This document shows positions 11,091-21,816 of a stretch of 64,000 nucleotides of DNA, piece after piece. Position 1 is the stretch's first letter. Every line of letters begins with the position of its first letter. A program made the position numbers and the translations under genes. The DNA is from Nemophila menziesii (Eukaryota > Streptophyta > Magnoliopsida > Boraginales > Hydrophyllaceae), in contig JARWIR010000023.1 of the NCBI GenBank assembly GCA_029959085.1, forward strand, positions 6,461,860 to 6,525,859, given 5' to 3'. The notes beneath the pieces are model-generated. The model was not told the origin of the DNA. It was given only the letters and a program-made list of their open reading frames with translations, and made no database searches.

Positions 11091-11434
11091 TAGTGTCTTT
11101 TGGGGGTTATGGAATTTATCAAATATGTTAAACAACAAAAAGATTATAGAGATCATATGTTTTGCTCGTGTAACTATTGTAAAAATTATTGTCGATTACC
11201 CACCCAGACGGCTAGGGGCCACCTTTTCACAATGGGTTTATGCATTGGTATCAAGTTTGGACAAAACACGGTGAAAAGTTGGACAAAATAATTTATAGTT
11301 ATTTTTGGAAATTATAAAAAATATAAGGACTTAGCTGCAATTAAAGTATTAATAAGATATTAAAATAGACTTTAGGGGTTTTTTGGCAATTTAAAAATTA
11401 TAAGGACTTATTTATTAATTATTTTAAATTATAG

Positions 11435-12989
11435 ATGGCCGCTGTAATGCCTAATAGACACAGTGGTGATAATAACGGAGAGGATCCTAATTGGAATCTG
11501 AACCGAAACCTGCAGGATTGTAACCAATCGTCCGATAATATAAATTAATCTACAAAATTCAATTACTATAAATTAATAATTAATTAATACTATTTCATTT
11601 AACAACAAGGCGAAAAAGACGACCCAGAACCGTGTCTACCCTAAAAATCGCCCAAGAGGCGAATGAAAAACTTGGCGGGCCCTTACTAGTGGACTTTTGT
11701 ATCCTCGATGATACTTGGAACACCACGAGTGAGTATGGGAAGCATGTGGCACATGTCGTGGGGTCCGCAGTACGAGAAACGGTGTCGCCTTACTATAAAA
11801 GATGGAGTGACGTCCCCAGTCATTACAAAACCACGATTCTGGGAAAACTCGAGGAGTTTTTCGACCTGGACGAGTGGAGGGCGCGAAATGATTGGCCTTT
11901 TATCAACGGAAAGTTGACCACATCTCAGTCCACTGCCTACAGGCGGTGGAAGTATGACCTTAAGGCTGACTACTTCGATACGGACGTGTGTCCTCCGGAT
12001 GTACTTCCCAACGATTGGAGGAGAACCTGTAATTTGTTTCGTGACCCGAATAAAGCGGTAATATTAGTATATAATTATTTTATCATTAAATTAGTATTTA
12101 ATTATTTTTTAACTTGAATTGTAACAGGCTCAGGCAGAGATAAATAAAAAAAATAGGCAGAAGCAGAAGAAGCCGAACAAGTCAGGTTCGAGTAACCAAT
12201 CACTGACTCGGCATGAAATTATAGAGGTATAATTTCTTATAATACAAATATAATTTATTAGTTATTTATTAATTTAATTTTTTATTTATTATTTGTTATT
12301 GTATATTTTGTAGGAGAAGCTGATGATTGATACTAAGGATCCCTTGAGTTTTGTGGACGAGCAGACACAGGAGGAGGTGCCACTTCCGCCAATAGGCAGT
12401 TACTTCGAGTACTTGGGGATGACCAGGCTACGAGTACCTAGCGCGACGGAAGATGGGAACAAGCAAGTGTTAGTGTGTTTTTTTATAATGTTATAAAAAT
12501 TATTCAACTTTAAATTTTTTTTAATACTTTAATTAATTAATACATTAAAATTTAATTACAGGGCGTTTATCGTGAGAAGCAGAAGGGTAGGGTTATCGAG
12601 GTGGGATCCCAGTCTGAAGATGTTCTGGTGGAGGAACAAATGAGTGCGATGAAGGAGACAATAGAGGAGGAGACCCAGCCATTGGAGCCGTCCAGAAGAC
12701 ACCCAAGACTCATACTGTTCCAGACGCGACTGCACATAAGAACGCGGTGCTACTCCAGCGGATCCTAGAGCGTATAAACGAGCTGCACGAGCATCAAGAA
12801 ATGCCACCTATACCTGGTTTAGCCACACAATCGACCGCTTCAACATCTACTCTATATTTTATAGAGACGGTGCTCCAAGGGTTGAATGAATCTAGGTTCG
12901 CCTCGGGTCTTCCTCCGGTCCACCATCCCGACTCCCCCCGAGATGAAGATGAAAATGAAGAAGAAGATGCGGATTTGAATGATCCCTAA
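11435..12989 (+). pseudogene. TNPA-type gene of CACTA-B (Transposase_24/Ptta-En-Spm like)
   Basis: Possible start ATG at 11435 (MAAVMPNRHSGDNNGED). A long coding block at 11632-12060 contains FCILDDTWNTTSEYGKHV, WSDVPSHYKTTILGKLEEFF and WRARNDWPFINGKL; the equivalent block in CACTA-A reads DTWNPSGKYGKHV...VRERISPCYKAWEKVPT. Later exons carry MIDTKDPLSFVDEQTQEEVP and PPIGSYFEYLG, then INELHEHQEMPPIPG and an acidic end ENEEEDADLNDP. Introns are AT-rich with plausible GT/AG borders. In En/Spm such proteins bind subterminal repeats. Whether the whole reads through after splicing was not proven; in copy 2 its first half is deleted. Confidence 0.7.
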
Positions 12990-13276
12990 TTTAGATGTTA
13001 TTTATTAAGACTTTTATTTTATTACTTTTGACTTTTATATGTGTAATATTTAGACTTTTTATTCCAGGTGTTTGACTTTTTATTCCCGGAGTTTGACTAT
13101 TCTTGGTTTCTTAATTTTTATCAATATATGTGATGTTTTTTATTTATTATTCTCTTTTATTAAATTAAAAATAAAAAAAATTTAAATAAAACTGGAAAAC
13201 AAATAAAAAATTAAAATAAAGAAAAACACAAATAAATATAAATGTAAAATATAATTTTCAACAAAAGAAAAAAAAT

Positions 13277-13595
13277 ACCGACGACACGTAAGTCGTCGGT
13301 AAACTTCCGTACAAAAAAATAAAAAGAAAATTTAATTGCTAGGAATTTTAAAAAAAAAATTATTAAATTAATACCGACGACATCTGTCGTCGGTAATGTG
13401 TGCAAATATCAACGAAAGGCTTTCGTTGGTAAAAAGTTTGCATTTAGGGGCGAACCACCACACAAACGTCGGTAAGACTTCAATTTACCGACTGGTTTCT
13501 AAGGGCGACTAGTTACCGACGAGTTGTCGTCGGTAAGCATAATTACCGACGAAATACGGGTTTTAACCGACGACGAGCGTCGTCGATAAACACCC
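13277..13595. repeat. 3' subterminal repeats of CACTA-B
   Basis: Repeated TACCGACGACA, GTCGTCGGTAA and GACGAGCGTCGTCG-type palindromes leading to the 3' terminal inverted repeat; same motif as the 5' cluster at 6495-6775. Confidence 0.8.
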
Positions 13596-13609
13596 GACCT
13601 GTTGTAGTG

Positions 13610-14691
13610 TTGGGGGGAAACCTCTGGTTGGGTGACCAAAAGAGAAATTTTGCAACGGAGCTCATGAAGTTCTTTCCAGCAATTTTCGGTAGCTTTCTTG
13701 TCTGCTTTGACCTCGGCCAAAGCCCTTGCCAATCTTTTGGTTAACAAGGCATTATCCTTCTCAAGATGCTTGATCCTATCCTGAGAAGCTTGTGTAATCT
13801 ACAAGCAAGTGATACATAAAGTTAGTCAGTAAGAGGAAGCGATAAATTAGTATAATTTAACAAGTTAAAAGTAGATGACAAGGAAATGACTAAAATACCT
13901 GCTTGGATTGTTCAGACTGATGTGATGTGAGTGGGATTATAGCAGAAGCAGCAGTAGGAACGTCTGAAGTATGAGAGATAGTAGTCAGGGGAAGAGTGGT
14001 TGAAGCCTGTCCTGTGTAAACAGGGGCATTAGAGTCATCAACTTTTGTTTTTCCTTTCTCTTCCCTGTGCTCGATGTAGCTGCTACATCGGCTGGATTAG
14101 CAGACTTTCCCTCTCACCCTTACGCTTCCTCGACAAGTCCCTTATGTAACGGGTACATGATTTGACTAGCAAGTTCTTACAACTTTGCTTTTCTTCTGCA
14201 ATCAAAAGAATCGGATTGGTCCACCTCTATTGAAGTTGAAGTCGGATTCAGATGAGGGGGTTTACAAACATTTAGATCTGCAACAAGAAAAAGAAAGAAA
14301 ACACGTGAGATAATGTCTAAATAAAAGTAAAAGAGGCAAATATTTGTATTTACCGATCATATTCCATTTGCATGGAACATCGGAATTGTTACCCATCACA
14401 GACTCAACTTTTATTAAAAAATAATATGGTTTCCAGGTACCGTCTTTCAAAAATAGGCCGCTGATCAACTGTTTGCGAGTACTACAAAGAATTAACAAAT
14501 ACCTCCCCCAGCTTTCAGAAAGTATGTATAGAGTAGTTCGTCCAAACCAAATATTATATTTTCTATCTTGGCTAGGACTTCCAAAGAAAAAATAATACGG
14601 ATGGGGTATAGAATCTGATTGTTCCACTACTCCCCATCCCTTTCACTTGTTTCAACCTGATTGTTACAAGGCATAATAGAATCTGACATCA
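13610..14691 (-). pseudogene. Exons B, C and D of the transposon-split gene
   Basis: Minus strand. Exon B (14691-14354) contains ATGTCAGATTC at 14689 and, after one frameshift, SIPHPYYFFFGSPSQDRKY and YNIWFGRTTLYILSESWGRY and ends phase 1 at GTAAAT. Exon C (14277-13899) has a basic stretch RYIRDLSRKRKGER and a Ser/Thr-rich stretch ending SHQSEQSKQ, and is frameshifted. Exon D (13798-13610) is a charged coiled-coil-like helix (DRIKHLEKDNALLTKRLARA) ending SLLVTQPEVSPQ exactly at the CACTA-B target site. The true end of exon D is at 6469, across CACTA-B, where CAAG|GTAACC gives a donor. Frameshifts make it a pseudogene. I do not recognise the family. Confidence 0.55.
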
Positions 14692-15237
14692 CTGGCAAAG
14701 GAAAAAAAGGAAAAAATCACCAACAATAAGTAAATTAAGACCTCAAAAAATCAACGCAAATTTATTATCTTAGTCACGATTAGATCACTTCGAGAGTTTG
14801 AAAGATGATTTTAAATCAATTTAAACTTTTAGTGTGTTATTCGTATTAAAACAGATATTTAACTGAACTTTCAATGCTGACATTAGTTTTAAACAACAAA
14901 TATATATTAAATATTTCTAATAAACTAAAATTTGTTTTTTATTGTAAGAATACTTTTACGAACCACATAAAAAATAGAAGAAAAACTAATATATAATTAT
15001 CTTGAAAACATAACTAACTAAGCTCACTAAACAAAAATGAAAGCAACTTCCTTCAAAATATCCCTAGAAATCCTTCCCGCCTTCATATTTATTAATAAGA
15101 CTTTGAAGTTACAGATGTTGAAATAAACTATGTAACATAGTTATGAGTAAACACAGTTTAAATCTATAAAACTTTAGTATTGTTAGTTATTTATAGGAAT
15201 CAATTATTTCCCATCACCCGTTCTGTTTCATTACTTA
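14692..15237. other. Intron-like sequence between exon B and CACTA-A
   Basis: AT-rich, no clear gene. On the minus strand the acceptor CCAG at 14695-14692 precedes exon B. A short frame MKAGRISRDILKEVAF on the minus strand near 15083 is too short to call. In the split-gene model this is the 3' part of the intron into which CACTA-A inserted. Confidence 0.45.
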
Positions 15238-15261
15238 CACTACTACAAGCGTGACCTCTCG

Positions 15262-15545
15262 CGACTAAAGCTTTCGCAACTACAACTTGTAGGTGCTAAT
15301 GATACCATCTTTAACGACTATATATTTTTAACGACTATGTTAAATCTTTCTCGACTACAAAGTGTAGTCGTTAATATTATAAAGGTAGTCGCGACTTGTT
15401 TTTATTTTTTAATTATTTTTTGTCACCGACATTTGTAGTCGCTAATGATGCCTAACATTTAATGACGACAATTGTAGTCATTAGTGGTCATCAATAGCGA
15501 CTACTTGTACGTCTTTAGCGACTACCTTTGTAGTCGCGAATGGTT
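15262..15545. repeat. 5' subterminal repeats of CACTA-A
   Basis: Repeated GCGACTAC, ACTACAA(A)TGTAGTCG and AACGACTA in both orientations. Copy 2 (49910-50235) has about 40 bp more, one extra CGACTACAAA...GTAGTCG pair, so copy 1 lost one repeat by recombination between repeats. Confidence 0.82.
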
Positions 15546-16426
15546 GTAGCGTATTTATTACAGTAAGTTGTGAATTGGGACCCTCAATACCCATTATTTT
15601 ATAACTTCCCCACTATTCTCTCAAAACTCTCCCAATTTTTTCCCATAAATCATCATCAAATATTATTTCAACATGTGGAAAAGCTTTCCCGGTTCAATCA
15701 ACAACGTGGGACCTCCTCAATTATCAATTTCTCCATCTAAAGTTGCCCAAAAGTAGGTATTTTATCTTCTATAAAACTTCTCAATTTTTTTATTTGATTA
15801 CAATTGTGTAGTTAATGCTAAATAGTATTACTAGGTATATATTTCAACACGTGGAAAAGCTTTTCCGGGCCAGTCAACAACGTGGGACCTCCTCAATTAT
15901 CAATTTCTCCATCTAAATTTATAAAAAATTAGGTATTTTTCTTATATAAAACTTTTTTTCAAATTTCTTTTATTTGATTACAATCGTGTAGTTAATCCTA
16001 AATAGTATTACTATGTATTTAAAAACATGTTCTAATTTTATATGATCTATATATATATGATATATTATTGTATGAGAAATAAATGCATAAATGAGATATG
16101 TATTTTGTATTCCTTTATATTGAAATTGTTGATTATAATGGTAATAGAGGATGTCTTCGGGTGTTGATAAAAGTTGAATTAATTTATATGTAATATAATT
16201 AATTTGGTGATGTAATAATTTTTATGTATTTAATTGGTGATGTAATAATTTTTATTTTTCATTTTGTATTTATGTATTTAATTGATGATGTAATAATTTT
16301 TATTTTTTCATTTTATATTTATGTATTTAATTGGCGATGTAATAATTTTTATTTTTTATTTTATTTATGAGATACTTATTTTGTATTCTTTTATATTGGA
16401 ATAGTAGATTATATTGGTAGTAGAGA
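15546..16426. other. Leader region of CACTA-A with an internal direct repeat
   Basis: A block of about 75 bp beginning TTTCAACATGTGGAAAAGC near 15667 and containing 'caacgtgggacctcctcaat' recurs near 15841 (period about 174 bp). Near 16200-16360 a 'gtgatgtaataatttttat' unit recurs several times at about 50-60 bp. No coding frame. The region precedes the transposase start codon. Confidence 0.65.
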
Positions 16427-19400
16427 ATGGCTTCGGGTATTGATAAAAGTTGGATTACTTCCGCTCATCGTGTTTTGCGTGAATTTGTTAAGGGGATGGA
16501 AGAATTTCTCGAATTTGCTAAAAAAAGATGATTTTAAAGAAACTTTGTTTTGTCCGTGTAATGAGTGATCGAATTATCGTTGGTTTACCGTGGTCAAAGT
16601 TAGGACACATCTTTTACAATATGAGTTTTTTTCCATGTATCAGATTTGGACAAAGCATAGTGAGAACGATGAAATTCCCGAGATCGGCTCGATATGAAGA
16701 AAATGAAATGTTGAATGTCTATGAACATTTGAGGCCTAATTATGAGGGTGGCGGTCATTCGGGTGACACCGAGATGATAGACTCGATCAGTTTAACACGT
16801 GGCAGTTTCGAAACTATGTTTTCCGAATTAGAGACCGAGTTATACCCTGGTTGTACAGTTCCGACTTCATTAAATTTCATTGCGAAGCTAATGCACGTGA
16901 AGGTGAAGCACAAGTGGACTAATACGTCTTTCACCGAGTTGCTTGATCTTCTGTGTCGTGTGTTGCCCAAACCTCATACCTTGCCCGAGTCATACGAGGA
17001 GTGCAACAAAAAGTTAAAATGTTTAGGTATTGGGTACAATACCATCGATGTTTGAATGAACGATTGTGTTTTATTTTACAAGAAGAATGGGTTCCTCGAT
17101 AAGTGTCTAGTATGTAGTGAATTTAGATGGGACCAAAAGAAGGGTTAGAGATAGCGCATAAGAAAGTTCGATATTTCCCGATTGCCCCGAGGTTGCAGCG
17201 ACTTTATGCTTCGAGACACACTGCCGAAAATATGATTTGACACCGTACATGGAAGAGTACAGATACAGATGTGTTGAGTCATCCAGTTGATGGTGATATT
17301 TGGAAGAGATTTTTTCTGTTACATCCTGAGTTTGCTAGTGAACCTCGAAATATATTCTTGGGTTTGGGTATCGATGGTTTTGTCCTTTCTCTATGCAGAA
17401 CAACTTGTACATCATGTGGCCGGTTATATTGACCGTCTACAACTTACCACCGTGGAAGTGTATGAAGGAGACGACATTTCAACTTTGTTTGTTGATTCCT
17501 GGACCCCGTTCACCCGTTAAGGACATGGATGTCTTTATTTGACTTGTTATAGATGAGTTGGATGAGTTGTGGGATAAATGGATGCTTACGTATGATTCCC
17601 ACAAGAAGGAAGAGTTTGCGATGAAGGTTTGTTTGTTGTCCACGACTAATGATCACCTCGCTAGGTCATACACTTCAGGATGGTCAGGTCAAGGTTACTT
17701 AGCTTGTCCAGAATGCATGGATTCTACTACGTCATTGAGGGTGAATAAAGGGGCCTACCACACATCGATTTAGAAAAGACAAGGTTTCGTACCCAGCTTC
17801 CGATTATAGGGGCCTACCGAAGAAATATACTCCTGCCGATATTTAGACACAGTTAGATGGGCTTCCCATTGTGTTTCCTGGTAAACACAAGGAGTTTGGG
17901 GGCCAGATCATGAAGCAAACTTTTCCCCGTCGATTCAATTGGAAGAAAAAGAGTATTTTTTATAGTTTACCTTATTGGTCCGAAAATTTGTTGAAACATA
18001 ACATTGACGTTATGCATTGCGAGAAAAATATGTGTGATAGTTTGCTCGGTACAGTTATAGGTCTTGATGGGAAAATTAACAAAGATAACGTGAAAGCGGG
18101 AATGGATCTTAAGGATATGAACATCAGGAAAAATATGTGGTTGACATCGAGAGAAGGTAAACCGATACTGAAACGAGCAAAGTATACTTTGTCAACTAAT
18201 CAGCGGAAAATATTTCTTGACTGGTTGAAGGCACAGAAGTTTTTCCGATGGTTTCGCATCTAGTTTGAGAAATAATGTTCAAAGTGATAAGGGCAAGATT
18301 ATTGGAGTGAAAACTCGCGACTGTCATGTGATGATGCAGTATATTTTCGTGGCTAGTGTCCCAGGGCTTATTGAAGATAAAGCGATTAGTGATGCAATTA
18401 TTGGGTTAGCTAACGTGTTTAGAGTTGTTTGTAAGAAAAATCTCATCAGGAAAGAGTTAGAATCGGGTAAGGAGAAAGTGGTTTAAGTTATGTGTAGATT
18501 GGAAATGATTTTGCCTCCCGCATTTTTCGATATAATGATCCACCTGGTTATACACTTAGACGACGCAACTTTGTTACGGGGGACCAGTTCAGATGCGTTG
18601 GATGTACCCGTTTGAGCGGTATTTAAAGAAGTTAAAGGAGTACATACGAAACCCGGCTAGGCCGGAGGGTTCAATCGCCAAGGGGTCTGCCGTAGAGGAG
18701 ACTTTGACTTTCATATCGCGTTATCTTTAAGAAGAAAAAACAAAGTTCAACGAACCGGGTAGATATACCGAGACGGAAGCTCAACCTAAAGAGTTATCCG
18801 TATTTAAGAGTCAGTGTACTTCAATCGGTAAAAAAGAGTATGGTGTTTTGCAATACATTGAGAAGGAGCAAATCAACTGGTACATCCTACTTAATTGCGA
18901 CAAAATCCAGCATTTAATGACGTAAGTTGATCATTTTATTTTTATTTTATCATTATAAAAAACGTATGACTTTACTCTTCAAATGTGCAGAGAACACAAA
19001 GCCACGTTATCGGGCCCTGTAGCTTATAAAGATAGAAAACACCGACAAAATTTTCGAGACTAGTTTTTGTATAAGGTATAACTTCATTCAAATACCAAAT
19101 TAAGATTCACTATTAGACAATATTGTAATAATTTTTTATGTTTGTAGGTTTATGAAATGGAAAAAGACAGCGATGCATTTGCTACTAGTGAGATGATTTC
19201 ATTGGCTAATAAGTCTCATGGTGCAATTTATAAGACGATTCATGTGTTGTGAATGGTGTCAAATGGGTTACTCGTGAGAATGGTGAAAAAAGTGTGACTC
19301 AAGATTACGGGGTATGCACCCTCTACGACGAAAAATCGTATTACGGTGAATTAGTCAAGATTATAGAGGTAACATTTGATGGTGGTTGTTTCGTTGAGCT

Positions 19401-19864
19401 ATTCGAGTGTAATTGGTATAACACAGGTACTGCGAGGACAGAGAATGGGGTAGTTTTTTTTGGAGAGAAGAGCCATTCATCTTAGCAACACAAGCAAAAA
19501 AAGTGTTTTACATTAATGAGATTAAATCAAGGAAAACACAAAAACGGTGGAAAGTAGTTTGGGAAATCAATGATAGACATGGATGGAGTCCCAAGTTATG
19601 GAGCGTAGAATCACTACCTACTGAAAACGAGAGTATCACGATCCCATTGGTGAACACTGAGGCGGATTACTCACAGTTACACTTGACAACTGGTGAGGAA
19701 ATCCCATTTGACCCTTCTCTATTGCATGTAGCTATATTATTGAAGAAGAGGATGAGTTTTTGGACAACACGATGGACGAGTATGCCGACGATGAAGTAGA
19801 AGAACCAATCTACGTTGATAGTGATAAGGAAGTTGTTGACACGAGTGGTTACGAGACGGACTGA
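16427..19864 (+). pseudogene. TNPD-type CACTA transposase (TNP2 with DUF4218 and DUF4216), broken
   Basis: ATG at 16427 (MASGIDKSWIT...) opens a transposase-associated domain. A run of seven A near 16520 shifts the frame in both copies, and copy 1 also has TGA in place of a zinc-cluster Cys. TNP2 region: LLDLLCRVLPKPHTLPESY, then in shifted frames IFLGLGI.GF.PFS, YSMWPVILTVYNLPPWE (read from the copy 2 frame) and HNIDVMHCEKNMCDSLLGT near 18000. DUF4218: LEMILPPAFFDIMIHL and ARPEGSIAKGSAVEETLTF near 18500-18720. DUF4216: 19249-19560 (YYGELVKIIEVTFDGG, VFYINEI). The gene ends DSDKEVVDTSGYETD at TGA 19862-19864. At least six frame breaks. The protein would cut and move CACTA ends; here non-functional. 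Confidence 0.85.
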
Positions 19865-20177
19865 AGTGTTTTACTATATCTTTAGTGTTTATTTTTTTTG
19901 GAAGTTGGTAGTTATATTTGAGAATTTGTGGTGATTACGTGTTTTTGATTGTTTGGGATTTGATTATATCTTTAGTGTTTAGTTTTTTTGGAAGTTGGTA
20001 GTTATATTTGAGAATTTGTGATGATTACGTGTTTTTGATTGTTTGGACTTTGATTACGTGTTTTTTATTGTTTGGAATTTGATTATGTTATTTGATTGTT
20101 TGGAATTGTATTACGTTAAGTATATTGCTCGTTAGAAATTAAAATTGTCCAATATTAATTAATTAAAAAAAATGTAT

Positions 20178-20598
20178 TAGCGACTAGGTCATATGTATGA
20201 ACTAGTCGCTAATGATGTGTATCATTCGCGACTACAAATGTAGTCGCTAGATGTGAGTTTAATATCCAATTAATTGATGGCGGTCCATTTTCCCGCCCAT
20301 TTGGTGGACACCCGTTAAAATTTAACGCTTGGTGACTACTCAGTAGTCGCGAAAACCCCATTTGGCGGTCAAACTACGGACATGTGTCAGTCATACTTGC
20401 CATTCACGACTACTTCCCAATTGTTTAGCGACTACATAATGTAGTCTCTAAAAAGCGTGTCCTATATGTAATTCTGCAGAGACCTCATTTCTTATTTACC
20501 TTATACTCCACTTCAAAAAAAAAACGCATTTCTCTCTCGATTTCTTCCATTCAAATCTTGGATTGAAGCTAGAAACACCTCACAACCGTCAAAGAAGG
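20178..20598 (+). promoter_or_regulatory. Internal motif cluster and leader exon of the CACTA-A TNPA gene
   Basis: Between TNPD and TNPA the GCGACTAC motif reappears at 20178-20455, including a palindrome around 'gaactagtcgctaatg' and ACTACAAATGTAGTCGC. A transcript-like leader of about 130 bp follows (20465-20598) and ends in a donor, AAAG|GTAATATT. A further small exon may lie near 20718-20763 (MGMGSTSKELLFHPSR, then GTATGT). The layout suggests that TNPA binds its own promoter; this is inference. Confidence 0.5.
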
Positions 20599-20763
20599 TA
20601 ATATTATCATGATTTTAACCTTTTTTTTACCTTTTTTTCTTGTGATTTCAATACATTTTATTCTCTATTTTAAAACTAACCTAAACTTTTTTGCTTTGTG
20701 TTTAAATCCGAATTATATGGGCATGGGTTCTACATCAAAAGAGCTTCTATTTCATCCTTCAAG

Positions 20764-21816
20764 GTATGTTTTTCAAAACCTAATTTTGTTTAATTTTCAT
20801 CTTTTTTTTGACTTTTTGATGTTGTTGTTAATTCTGAGAATTAAAAAGTGATTTAGGACTATTTCTAGGTTAGATTTAACACAAATTAGTATCTAAAATG
20901 GAAAATAATTAAATATGAATAATTTTCATGATTTTTTTTGTGAAGATAATGAAATCCGAGAACTTGAGGTGTTATTTGGGCGTGATTTATGTTAGTTTAG
21001 ACACTATTTAGATTATAAAAAAATTAATTATACAAAGTTAGAGATTATTAGGGTTTTTGGCCTAAAATTATTTGCATTAGGAAATTAAAATTGGATGTAA
21101 TTTGCATTTTTTGGTCTAAAATTGTTTATATAATAATTTAGAGACCGAATTGAAATTTAAAAAAAATAAAAGACAATTTTGGAATTAAATAAAGTGTTAT
21201 AGGAATATAATTTGTCTTAATATGTTTTTTCAGAAAATAAAAGTACAAAAATGCAATTTTAAAAAAAAATATTATATTAAAATAAAGTAGAAATAAAATT
21301 GTTTATATAAAAATATGGGGACTAAAATGCAATTTATCAAAAAAGTTAAAGATAATAAAATTGAAATAAAATATATATTTTTTAAATAAAAGGATCAATT
21401 TGCAAATTTAACAAATAGTTAAAGAAAATAAAGTAAGACTAAAATGTATTTTTTCTTAAAAAGACACCAATTTGCAAATTTAAAAGAAAACTAAAAAATT
21501 AATAATTAGACAAAAAAAACAACTTTGAAATATCAAAAAGAAATTATATATTTTTATATTTACTATATGACTAATATTTTTTTGTGTAATACAAATTGTA
21601 AGTGGAATATTGGATGTATTATTATACTTTTCTATTTATCTAATTTATTTACTTTATTTAATTTGTTATTGTAATATTTATTTTGCATTTAATTTGGTGA
21701 TGTAATAATTTTTATGTATTTAATGTTATATTCATGTATTTAATTTGGTGATGTAATAATTTTTAGTATTTTATTTAATTTTTTTTCAGTCTTTTAATTA
21801 TATTACAAAATATTAG
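20764..21816. other. AT-rich intron of the CACTA-A TNPA gene
   Basis: No coding frame. Very AT-rich with repeated 'aaaatgcaattt' and 'tttgcaaattta' phrases near 21230-21480. It lies between the putative leader exons and the TNPA coding start. Confidence 0.5.

Larger units (their letters stand above)
7542..11095 (+). mobile_element. CACTA-C: internally deleted CACTA element nested in CACTA-B
   Basis: The left end reads CACTACTACATGCGGGAT. The right end, reverse-complemented, reads CACTACTACAAGCGAGACT. Flanking trinucleotides are TGT (7539-7541) and TCT (11096-11098), an imperfect target duplication. Three clusters of a GCGAGGAA/TTCCTCGC motif lie at the 5' end, in the middle and at the 3' end. 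It contains a 40-bp minisatellite, a TNPA-like leader and only the last exon of a TNPA-like gene. It depends on outside transposase. Its inner part is deleted in copy 2. Confidence 0.88.
7481..11291 (+). pseudogene. Remnant of CACTA-B TNPD: transposase-associated domain, split by CACTA-C
   Basis: From ATG at 7481 the reading (with one early frameshift) gives DKSWINTTDYLTPEYV, the start of the plant transposase-associated domain (PF13963 type). CACTA-C interrupts it at 7542. It resumes after 11095 with VMEFIKYVKQQKDYRDHMF and the C.C..C cluster CSCNYCKNYC, then stops at 11289-11291. The TNP2 catalytic region, DUF4218 and DUF4216 that should follow are absent, so most of the gene was deleted before or independently of the CACTA-C hit. 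Non-functional. Confidence 0.75.
6473..13609 (+). mobile_element. CACTA-B: En/Spm-type DNA transposon, defective, with CACTA-C nested inside
   Basis: The left end reads CACTACTGCAGAACGGGCA. The right end, reverse-complemented, reads CACTACAACAGGTCGGGTG: imperfect terminal inverted repeats. A perfect 3-bp TTG target duplication flanks it (6470-6472, 13610-13612). Both ends carry clusters of a CCGACGAC/GTCGTCGG motif. Inside are the start of a TNPD-type transposase, interrupted by CACTA-C, and a TNPA-type gene. Most of TNPD is missing, so it cannot be autonomous. Confidence 0.92.

Noticed and set aside
11600..12120. Intact host transcription factor
   Set aside because: The conserved block matches the TNPA type of CACTA elements and lies between CACTA-B ends.
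12556..12807. 83-codon minus frame
   Set aside because: Shadow of the TNPA gene of CACTA-B on the plus strand.
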